Assembly (NCBI GenBank): GCA_002366725.1
Contig: DFBT01000098.1
Span: forward strand, 20,534-31,847
DNA from: Caldifarciminota bacterium UBA3073
GTDB lineage: Bacteria > Hydrothermota > UBA3073
Direction of reading: 5' to 3'
Length of the DNA stretch: 11,314 nt
Shown: one piece after another, positions 5,705-11,314 of the stretch
How positions within the stretch are numbered: position 1 is the stretch's first letter
Layout: every line of letters starts with the position of its first letter
Position numbers and translations under genes: made by a program
Notes under the pieces: generated by a model
Database searches by the model: none
Told to the model about the DNA's origin: nothing
The model's input: only the letters and a program-made list of their open reading frames with translations

Positions 5705-8425
5705 ATTAGAAGACACCACTTCAACGCATTTGCTGCACAAAGTGGGATGGACGGGATTCTCCCCAACCGTGTTCGAATATATCCAACACCTCGCACATTT
5801 TTTACCCTCCGCGCGCGCGACCTCTACCACAAGTCCATCAATCTCCGTTCCAGATATATCACTCTCCCTCGAGACCACCTCCACCTGGGAGACTATAAAA
5901 ACGGAGGGCAGAACATCTTGCATATCCCCGAGAAGTTTAACCTCCTCATCGTCCCGGGCAAAGATACGCACCTTTGCCTCGAGCGAGTTGCCTATCAGCT
6001 CGTCCCTCCTCGCCATCTCAAGGGGCAGAAGAAGCTTCTCTCTTATTGCTGTCAGTTTCTCCCATTCACTTATTAGAGCCTCGTCAATCAAACTCTTGTC
6101 TCCAATGGGAAAGTCCTGAAGATGAACGCTTCCTGAAAGTCCTGCTTTCTGCCATACTTCTTCCGTTGTAAAGGGAATTATCGGGGCAAACATCACAGAT
6201 AATGACCTCAATAATTCATATAACACGGTCTGGGCAGATCTCCTCTCCAAAGATGACGCCTTGTATGTATACAACCTGTCTTTTAGTATATCAAAATAAA
6301 AACGGGAGAGTGTAATATTACAGTAATTGAATAGTAGAGAATAGACGCGGTGGAAATCAAACTCGTCGTATGCCTTTTTTACGCGCTCAATCAACTGCCG
6401 AAGGGTAGAGAGGACATATCTGTCTAACAAGAGGAGCTTTTCATATGTAATAGATTGAGATTTATCAAAATCAAAAAGATTTCCGAGAATGTACCTGAAT
6501 GTGTTTCTTATCTTTCTGTATGTAAGGGTCGTCGCCTCTATGGATTCTTCACCGAATTCCATATCCCTCGTATAGTCGACCGATGCGAAATAAAGCCTTA
6601 TTATATCTGCTCCAAACTGTTTAACTATCGCCTGCGGAGACAGAACATTGCCCAGTTTCTTTGACATCTTCTTCCTCTCAACATCAAGCACAAGTCCGTG
6701 CGTGAGACAGGAGGTGAATGAGGGTTCTCCCCTCACAGCCATAGAGAGTATGAGTGAGAGCTGAAACCAGCCGCGATGTTGGTCAACACCCTCAAGATAG
6801 AGGTCTGCGGGCAGATGAAGCCTTTTTTCCGCGACCGCTACAAAACTGGAAGATGACTCAAACCACACGTCGAGAATGTCACTCTCCCTTCTTAATTTTT
6901 TCCCTCCACATTCGGGACAACTCCTATCACCCTCTATATCACCCTTGCCCTCGAACCACGCGTCCGAGCCCTCACTTTCAACAAGTTGAATCGCCCACTC
7001 AATCATCCCGGTGTCGAGGAAGGTATTGCCACACTGCTCGCAGCGGAGTGCGGGTATTGGTACCCCCCAATTCCTCTGACGGGATATACACCAATCGGGC
7101 CTGCTCGCGAGGGTATCCCTCATCCTCTCCTTTGACCATTTGGGAATCCATTCTATTTTATCTATCGCCGAAAGGCATCTTGCCCTCAGGTCTTTGTGGT
7201 CCACCTTTACAAACCATTGTGGTGTTGCACGAAATACCAAGGGAGTACCGCATCTCCAGCAGTGTGGATATGAGTGTGTAACGAGGGCAGAGTTTATGAG
7301 ATTCTGGTTTTTGTCGAGCAAGGCTATTATCTCATCGTTTGCAGAAAATACGACCTTGCCCGCAAATTCACCCGCCTCATCTGTAAATCTGCCTTCGTCA
7401 TCAACTGGAGAAAGTATCGGTAGTCCATACTCCTTTCCTATCAGATAGTCCTCATACCCATGTCCCGGGGCTATATGCACAACACCCGTGCCCTCTTCTG
7501 TTGACACGAAATCCGCAAGAACAACCCGGGAATCTCGAGGTAAAAACGGATGACGCGCCAGGATACCTTCCATTTCATCTCCCCTCATATTTGCGACTTT
7601 TTTATAGGGAAGTCCCATCTCCTCAAGCACAGATAGCCTTGTGGTGGCAAGTATAAACCTTCCCCTCTCCGTATCCACAAGCGAGTAATCTATCTCTTTA
7701 CCGAGGGCGAGTGCGACATTCGCCGGCAAGGTCCAGGGAGTAGTGGTCCACACGAGGAGGAATGCATCACGCAGGAGTTCGTCATCCGAAGATTTAATGG
7801 GAAAGCTCACATATATAGACGGTGATGTATGCTCTCTGTATTCAAGTTCTGCCTCGGCAAGGGCGGTCTTGCACTTTATACACCAGTGTATTGGGCGGCA
7901 CTCTCTGTATATATATCCGTCTTCAAACAGGGACTTGAACACCCTCAAGACATCTGCCTCATATCTTTTATCCTGGGTAAGATAGGGGTTCTCCCAGTCT
8001 CCAAGTATCCCGAGTCTAATGAACTGCTGTCTCTGTATATTCACATACTTATCTGCGTATTTTTTACAGAGTCTTCTCACATCCATACGCGGGGGAAGTT
8101 GTTTCATATTCTGTGTTACCTTGTGTTCTATTGGCATACCGTGGCAATCCCATCCCGGTATGAATGGTGTTCTGTAACCCGAAAGCGCCCTGTATCTTAC
8201 GGTAATATCCTTGAGAATTTTATTCTGTGCATGACCAATATGGAGTTCACCGTTCGCATAGGGGGGACCGTCGTGAAGTATGTAATCCCTTTTGCCTTTT
8301 GCAATAAGTTTATGGTATAAATCCTCCTCCTTCCAGAAGGAGAGAATCTGGGGCTCTTTCTCCCTCAAATTTGCCTTCATGGAGAAGTCAGTCGTTGGAA
8401 GATTTATTGTCTTACCGTAGTCCAT
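5702..8425 (-). CDS. ileS: Isoleucyl-tRNA synthetase
   Basis: A class I aminoacyl-tRNA synthetase that charges tRNA(Ile) and edits mischarged valine. The 907 residues compare with about 930 in bacteria. Visible parts: HIGH signature (62-65) in PPYANGELHIGHAQNK, GWDCHGMPIEHKV (91-103), the editing domain with VWTTTPWTLPAN (225-236) and HIAPGHGYEDY (317-327) with D326, a zinc-finger-like pair (C462, C465 and C503, C506), DILDVWFESSSS (516-527, usually DSGSS), KMSKK (586-590) where KMSKS is usual, and the C-terminal zinc knuckle C877/C880/C897/C900. ATG 8425 is chosen because it begins MDYGKTINLPTTDF and has GGGGGA three bases upstream. A frame extension to 8500 would translate repeats and is rejected. 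The TGA stop is part of the heptad array. The gene leads the ileS-dksA-lspA group. Confidence 0.96.
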   Translation of the reverse strand: MDYGKTINLPTTDFSMKANLREKEPQILSFWKEEDLYHKLIAKGKRDYILHDGPPYANGELHIGHAQNKILKDITVRYRALSGYRTPFIPGWDCHGMPIEHKVTQNMKQLPPRMDVRRLCKKYADKYVNIQRQQFIRLGILGDWENPYLTQDKRYEADVLRVFKSLFEDGYIYRECRPIHWCIKCKTALAEAELEYREHTSPSIYVSFPIKSSDDELLRDAFLLVWTTTPWTLPANVALALGKEIDYSLVDTERGRFILATTRLSVLEEMGLPYKKVANMRGDEMEGILARHPFLPRDSRVVLADFVSTEEGTGVVHIAPGHGYEDYLIGKEYGLPILSPVDDEGRFTDEAGEFAGKVVFSANDEIIALLDKNQNLINSALVTHSYPHCWRCGTPLVFRATPQWFVKVDHKDLRARCLSAIDKIEWIPKWSKERMRDTLASRPDWCISRQRNWGVPIPALRCEQCGNTFLDTGMIEWAIQLVESEGSDAWFEGKGDIEGDRSCPECGGKKLRRESDILDVWFESSSSFVAVAEKRLHLPADLYLEGVDQHRGWFQLSLILSMAVRGEPSFTSCLTHGLVLDVERKKMSKKLGNVLSPQAIVKQFGADIIRLYFASVDYTRDMEFGEESIEATTLTYRKIRNTFRYILGNLFDFDKSQSITYEKLLLLDRYVLSTLRQLIERVKKAYDEFDFHRVYSLLFNYCNITLSRFYFDILKDRLYTYKASSLERRSAQTVLYELLRSLSVMFAPIIPFTTEEVWQKAGLSGSVHLQDFPIGDKSLIDEALISEWEKLTAIREKLLLPLEMARRDELIGNSLEAKVRIFARDDEEVKLLGDMQDVLPSVFIVSQVEVVSRESDISGTEIDGLVVEVARAEGKKCARCWIYSNTVGENPVHPTLCSKCVEVVSSN

Positions 8426-8428
8426 TAT

Positions 8429-8434
8429 TCCCCC
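8429..8434 (-). promoter_or_regulatory. Shine-Dalgarno of ileS
   Basis: GGGGGA lies three bases before the ATG at 8425 on the minus strand. It supports this start over the in-frame ATG at 8500, which would translate the palindromic repeat. Confidence 0.55.
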
Positions 8435-8441
8435 GTTAAGA

Positions 8442-8501
8442 AAATTAAATATCAAAATTACCCGCCCACCGCAGGCAGGCATATCAAAATGCAAAATCAT
8501 C
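8442..8501. repeat. AT-rich heptad remnant interrupted by a 19-bp palindrome (ileS leader)
   Basis: ATATCAAAAT occurs at 8449-8458 and again at 8481-8490, on either side of CCCGCCCACCGCAGGCAGG (8461-8479), a two-mismatch copy of the palindrome at 4589-4607. Taking out 8461-8480 leaves a continuous AT-rich stretch with a roughly 7-bp rhythm like those at 8794-8850 and 9634-9682. Confidence 0.6.
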
Positions 8502-8561
8502 CCTTCTCTCTATAGTACCGTGTTAACTAAGGTGAGTATGCTTTCTTCTCTGAACCACAAG

Positions 8562-8672
8562 TGTCATTGCGAGGGAACTGACGAAGCAATCCCATTGAGA
8601 TTCCTCGTTTCACTCGGAATGACCCACGGGGTCAGATTGATTCATCCCCCACTCGGGGGACTCGCAATGACA
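8562..8672. mobile_element. 111-bp MITE-like element with 12-bp terminal inverted repeats
   Basis: TGTCATTGCGAG at 8562-8573 and CTCGCAATGACA at 8661-8672 are perfect inverted repeats. A third, inner arm CTCGGAATGAC (8613-8623) is the inverse of the left end with one mismatch, so the element can fold in two ways. It carries no transposase and encodes nothing recognisable. This type of GTCATTGCGAG repeat is widespread in intergenic DNA of varied bacteria. No clear target-site duplication is seen; AAGT-like bases flank both ends but do not form a clean direct repeat. Confidence 0.75.
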
Positions 8673-8792
8673 AGTAGAAATGTAACATACCTTATTTAAC
8701 AAAGCATTAGGTAACCTATCAATAAATTCGACAAGCTTTATTGTGAAATTATATAACCTCTTTTTAAAATCGTCCTTAAATCGACCCGCCAT
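8673..8792 (-). pseudogene. N-terminal remnant of a four-helix-bundle (S23/IVP) protein gene
   Basis: From ATG 8792 the frame reads FKDDFKKRLYNFTIKLVEFI (5-24) and then DRLPNALLNKV (25-35), close to the first helix of the four-helix-bundle family related to the 23S rRNA intervening-sequence protein. Full members run to about 115-125 residues, with a conserved RSGTS-type segment after the first helix. Here the similarity stops near residue 35. The frame then enters the 111-bp inverted-repeat element at 8672, translates it and stops at 8610. I could not find the rest of the family sequence in any frame beyond the element (8500-8561). The start is preceded by AGGCAGG from the palindromic repeat. 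Recognition rests on about 30 residues, so this is moderately sure. Confidence 0.6.
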
Positions 8793-8793
8793 T

Positions 8794-8850
8794 TTTAATA
8801 CCTGCCTACCGGCAGGCAGGTTTGATTTTTAATATTTGATTTTTAATATT
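8794..8850. repeat. Heptad array TTTAATA/TTTGATT split by a 20-bp palindrome
   Basis: The array reads TTTAATA (8794-8800), then the perfect copy CCTGCCTACCGGCAGGCAGG (8801-8820), then TTTGATT, TTTAATA, TTTGATT, TTTAATA (8821-8848). Removing exactly 20 bp restores strict alternation of the two heptads. It lies over the 3' end of upp and just before the four-helix-bundle remnant. Confidence 0.85.
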
Positions 8851-9453
8851 ACCATAGTATCTATCTCCACAATCACCGAGGCCGGGAACTATATATCCTT
8901 TATCATTGAGTTTCTCGTCAATTGCGGCGGTTATTATGTCCAAGGACGGAAATTTCTCCGTTAAAATCCGTACGGCATACCTCGAGCATATCACACTTAT
9001 CACTCCCTTTGGTACACCTCCCCTCTCCTTGACGAGCTCCATCGTCTTCATAACGGTTCCTGCCGTTGCAACCATGGGGTCGAGAACGACTGTATCCCCC
9101 ATATTTGGTGGAAGATTGACATAATAGACAATCGGGGATAGAGTATTCTCATCCCTCTTTATACCCACAAACCCCGATATTGAATGCGGAACCATGTCGA
9201 GCGCGACATCGAGCACGGGAATACCCGCCCTCAAAATGGAGACAAATGTCATCCCATTAAGAACATGCCCGCCTGTTCTTTCGAGCGGGGTCTCTATCTC
9301 CACCTCGCTTGTTTCTGCGTTTCGAAGGAATTCATACAAAAGAAATATGGATATCCTTCTCAGACTCTCTCTAAAAGATTTTGGAGATATATCCGACCTC
9401 CTTAAGAGAGTGAGCTCACTCTGAACGAGTGGATGAGTTACAACCTGAACCAT
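8806..9453 (-). CDS. upp: Uracil phosphoribosyltransferase
   Basis: Upp salvages uracil by joining it to PRPP to form UMP in the cytoplasm. The 215-residue sequence starts with the family's VVTHPLVQSELTLLR (4-18). It continues with SILRAGIPVL (72-81), the PRPP-binding VVLDPMVATAGTV (122-134, where ATGG is more usual than ATAG) and the uracil site YIVPGLGDCGDRYYG (187-201). Family members end a few residues after GDR-x-x-G. Here 14 extra codons (NIKNQILKIKPACR) follow, encoded exactly by the heptad array and, from P212 on, by the palindrome, which also supplies the TAG stop. ATG 9453 is chosen from the conserved N-terminus; the longer frame to 9603 translates repeats. No Shine-Dalgarno precedes the start: the leader is a heptad repeat. 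It follows guaA on the same strand after about 240 bp, so both nucleotide genes may share expression. Confidence 0.94.
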   Translation of the reverse strand: MVQVVTHPLVQSELTLLRRSDISPKSFRESLRRISIFLLYEFLRNAETSEVEIETPLERTGGHVLNGMTFVSILRAGIPVLDVALDMVPHSISGFVGIKRDENTLSPIVYYVNLPPNMGDTVVLDPMVATAGTVMKTMELVKERGGVPKGVISVICSRYAVRILTEKFPSLDIITAAIDEKLNDKGYIVPGLGDCGDRYYGNIKNQILKIKPACR

Positions 9454-9456
9454 AAA

Positions 9457-9484
9457 ATTGCAAATTGAAGATTGAAAATTGTAA
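9457..9484. repeat. Four-unit heptad array directly upstream of upp
   Basis: Four 7-bp units, ATTGCAA, ATTGAAG, ATTGAAA and ATTGTAA, begin four bases before the upp start codon. ATTGAAG and ATTGAAA are shared with the array at 691-732. Confidence 0.75.
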
Positions 9485-9497
9485 AATCTTTGCCACA

Positions 9498-9534
9498 CCT
9501 GCCTGCCGCCTATACAGGTCGTATGACAGGCGGG
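9498..9534. repeat. Second, degenerate copy of the composite palindrome
   Basis: CCTGCCTGCCG (9498-9508) and CAGGCGGG (9527-9534) correspond to the outer palindrome. The 18 bases between, CCTATACAGGTCGTATGA, resemble a decayed version of the inner palindrome seen at 4768-4787. The split occurs at the same place in the outer element as in the 40-bp copy. Confidence 0.6.
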
Positions 9535-9573
9535 GGTTGCACGGATAAATCCATATGGAAAAGAGGAAATAAA

Positions 9574-9632
9574 TAAATTCGTGAACTCTGTGTTAATCAA
9601 CAAAATCAGTGGTTATGAAATCCGTGGCTTGT
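9574..9632. repeat. Loose GTG-rich repeat in the guaA-upp gap
   Basis: Related pieces such as CTCTGTGTTAATCA, ATCAGTGGTTATGA and AATCCGTGGCTT follow one another, with TTCGTGAA at the left. They match the flanks of the composite palindrome at 4742-4755 and 4797-4804 (AATCTGTGTTTATC, GTGGTTAA). Spacing is about 11 bp but irregular. Confidence 0.45.
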
Positions 9633-9633
9633 T

Positions 9634-9682
9634 TTTGAATTTTGATATTCCATCTTACATTTTTCATTTTGCATTTTGCAAT
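9634..9682. repeat. Seven-unit AT-rich heptad array downstream of guaA
   Basis: Seven units in a 7-bp frame: TTTGAAT, TTTGATA, TTCCATC, TTACATT, TTTCATT, TTGCATT, TTGCAAT. The array ends eight bases from the guaA stop codon. No other hairpin or terminator is evident between guaA and upp. Confidence 0.65.
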
Positions 9683-9690
9683 CATCAACA

Positions 9691-11178
9691 TCATTCCCAT
9701 TCTATGGTTGCGGGGGGTTTGGATGTGATATCGTACACCACCCTGTTTACTCCCCTCACTTCCCTCACAATTCTGTCTCCAAGACGGGTGAGGTCATCCC
9801 ATCCAAACCTGTAGGTTGAGGCGGTCATTCCATCTGTGGATGTAACCGCCCTCATCACGAGCACATATTCGTATGTGCGCTCATCACCCATAACACCAAC
9901 GGACTTTACGGGAAGAAGCACGCAGAATGCCTGCCAGATATCGTCATACAAACCCATATCCACCAGTCCATTTACGAATATATGGTCTGCCTCTCTCAAT
10001 ATGCCGAGTTTCTCCCTCGTGACCTCACCTATAATCCTCACCGCAAGCCCGGGACCCGGGAATGGATGCCTGGAGAGGACGCTTTCGGAAAGCCCCAGCT
10101 CCCTCCCCACCATTCTCACTTCGTCCTTGAAGAGCTCCTTCAGGGGCTCTACAAGTTTAAATGGCATATCCTCCGGAAGTCCACCCACATTGTGATGGGT
10201 TTTTATTGTTCTCGATTGACCGATCTGCGGAAGGCTCTCTATCCTGTCTGGGTATAGTGTACCCTGGGCGAGGAATTCCACATCCTCATCCACCCTCTTG
10301 AATACCTCTATAAACTTCCTCCCGATCCTCTTTCTCTTCTCCTCGGGATCGGAAACACCCTTAAGCACGGAGAGAAAATTCTCTCCCGCATTAATAAATT
10401 TAATAGAGAGGTACGCCGAAAGATTTTTCTTCACCTCATCTTCCTCTCCCCTGCGAAGGAGACCGGTGTCCACGAATACGGGCAGGAATTTTTCTCCCAC
10501 TGCCTTCTTCAAAAGCAGAGCCATCACAGAGGAATCCACGCCACCCGATACCCCCGCAATTACCTTCGAATTCCTAACTTTCTCCCTTATCTCCCCGGTT
10601 TTACTCTTTACAAATGAAGATGCACTGAAGGCTTTCTCCTCCTCTCCGCATATGTCGACCACAAAGTTTCTCAGAATCTCCTTCCCGTACTCGGTGTGAA
10701 AAACCTCGGGATGGAATTGTAATCCAAAGATGTCTCCCCCCTCAAAGGCGGCAACTTCCGTGTCCTCCGACGATGCCACTACTCTGAATCTTTCGGGCAG
10801 GCTCTTCACTTCGTATTGATGACTCATCCACACCTTGAACTTCTTTTCAATACCCTTGAGTATTCGGGAATGGTTTACAATCCTTATCTCCGTGGACCCG
10901 TATTCTCTTTTTCCCGCATCGACCGTCCCGCCAAAATACTTCACAATATACTGCATACCGAGACATATTCCGAGAACTGGAATACCACTTCTCAGGAAAT
11001 TCCCTTCAATCTTTACGCGATTCACATCCCCGGGACCCCCCGAGAGAATTATGCCCCTTATTTCTCTATCGCAAAGAGAGACATCCGGGGGATACACAAC
11101 AACGGGGACGCCGATCTCACTCACCCTCCTTGCAATGAGATGGACATACTGCGAACCAAGGTCAATTATAGCTATCAT
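9691..11178 (-). CDS. guaA: GMP synthase (glutamine-hydrolysing)
   Basis: GuaA converts XMP to GMP in the cytoplasm, using glutamine as ammonia source and ATP. Its 495 residues show the standard order: a class I glutamine amidotransferase domain (about 1-185) with LSGGPGDV (45-52), catalytic C72 in GICLGMQ, and H156 with E158 in QFHPEV; an ATP pyrophosphatase domain with the P-loop SGGVDSS (211-217); and a dimerisation domain with HPFPGPGLAVR (371-381), VMRAVTSTDGMTA (441-453) and the terminal KPPATIEWE signature. Length is slightly below the usual 510-525. AAGGGA five bases upstream supports ATG 11178. The start lies 17 nt inside the end of the valS frame, suggesting a shared transcript and coupling. 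A heptad repeat begins just after the stop. Confidence 0.97.
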   Translation of the reverse strand: MIAIIDLGSQYVHLIARRVSEIGVPVVVYPPDVSLCDREIRGIILSGGPGDVNRVKIEGNFLRSGIPVLGICLGMQYIVKYFGGTVDAGKREYGSTEIRIVNHSRILKGIEKKFKVWMSHQYEVKSLPERFRVVASSEDTEVAAFEGGDIFGLQFHPEVFHTEYGKEILRNFVVDICGEEEKAFSASSFVKSKTGEIREKVRNSKVIAGVSGGVDSSVMALLLKKAVGEKFLPVFVDTGLLRRGEEDEVKKNLSAYLSIKFINAGENFLSVLKGVSDPEEKRKRIGRKFIEVFKRVDEDVEFLAQGTLYPDRIESLPQIGQSRTIKTHHNVGGLPEDMPFKLVEPLKELFKDEVRMVGRELGLSESVLSRHPFPGPGLAVRIIGEVTREKLGILREADHIFVNGLVDMGLYDDIWQAFCVLLPVKSVGVMGDERTYEYVLVMRAVTSTDGMTASTYRFGWDDLTRLGDRIVREVRGVNRVVYDITSKPPATIEWE

Positions 11179-11314
11179 CTATTTCCCTTAAATCGTGTAC
11201 GAGGATTGCGAGTTTCTTCTCCATCTCCTTCCCTTTCCTCCTCGCATCTTCCACAACCCGCGGATCTGCCTTCTTCACAAATTCCTCGTTGGAAAGGTTC
11301 CCCCTGCTTTTTTC
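11162..11314 (-). CDS. valS: Valyl-tRNA synthetase, C-terminal end only (partial)
   Basis: A minus-strand frame without a start runs in from the right edge and ends with TGA at 11164-11162. Its 50 residues contain LSNEEFVKKADPRVVEDARR (7-26) followed by a lysine/glutamate-rich helical tail ending REIDDSYN. The pattern LSN-x-x-FV-x-KA-P-x-x-VV-E is the hallmark of the C-terminal tRNA-binding coiled coil of bacterial valyl-tRNA synthetase. The class I catalytic core would lie outside the window. It overlaps the guaA start by 17 nt in another frame, and the guaA Shine-Dalgarno lies within its last codons. Confidence 0.75.
   Translation of the reverse strand, partial: EKSRGNLSNEEFVKKADPRVVEDARRKGKEMEKKLAILVHDLREIDDSYN

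Noticed and set aside
5619..5705. Extension of the dksA-like protein by a repetitive TIYDLR-like peptide
   Set aside because: This is translation of the heptad array upstream of a near-perfect Shine-Dalgarno.
8426..8500. N-terminal extension of IleRS from ATG 8500
   Set aside because: The extra 25 codons translate the AT-rich repeat and palindrome; the Shine-Dalgarno and conserved start both point to 8425.
9454..9603. 50-codon N-terminal extension of Upp
   Set aside because: It would translate the heptad array and the composite palindrome; the family start is at VVTHPLV.

Overview
The window looks like a chromosomal core region of an uncultivated Gram-negative bacterium. The Gram-negative assignment rests on an lpxC gene for lipid A synthesis, here fused to fabZ. 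That fusion is best known from Bacteroidota-like lineages and is also seen in other candidate phyla. The exact phylum cannot be read from this window. Intergenic gaps are full of short tandem and palindromic repeats, as in some candidate-phylum genomes, while every main gene encodes a recognisable housekeeping protein.

Layout. On the plus strand, scpA (3-683, chromosome condensation) is followed by lpxC-fabZ (802-2052). They converge, with only 19 bases between, on a long minus-strand run. In transcription order that run is: the valS 3' end (11314-11162, cut by the window edge), guaA (11178-9691), upp (9453-8806), a broken four-helix-bundle gene (8792-8673), ileS (8425-5702), a dksA/traR-type zinc-finger gene (5618-5253), lspA (5253-4822), a repeat-filled gap of about 380 bases, a family 4 glycosyltransferase (4433-3354) and a glycerate 2-kinase (3361-2072). 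The overlaps valS/guaA (17 nt), dksA/lspA (1 nt) and glycosyltransferase/kinase (8 nt) point to translational coupling. The ileS-dksA-lspA grouping is a familiar bacterial arrangement linking tRNA charging with lipoprotein maturation.

The most unusual content is between the genes. Six gaps hold degenerate arrays with a 7-bp period, and several share the unit ATTGACG or ATTGAAG. A second family is a 19-20 bp palindrome, CCTGCCTACCGGCAGGCAGG. At 8801-8820 it sits exactly between two heptads. At 4756-4795 it is itself split by a second 20-bp palindrome, and the whole lies inside a third repeat type. A 111-bp element with 12-bp terminal inverted repeats (8562-8672) ends the four-helix-bundle gene. 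These repeats reach into genes: they supply the last 14 codons and stop of upp, the stop codon of ileS, and the bases directly before the lpxC and upp start codons. No rRNA, tRNA, CRISPR array, transposase or phage gene was seen.
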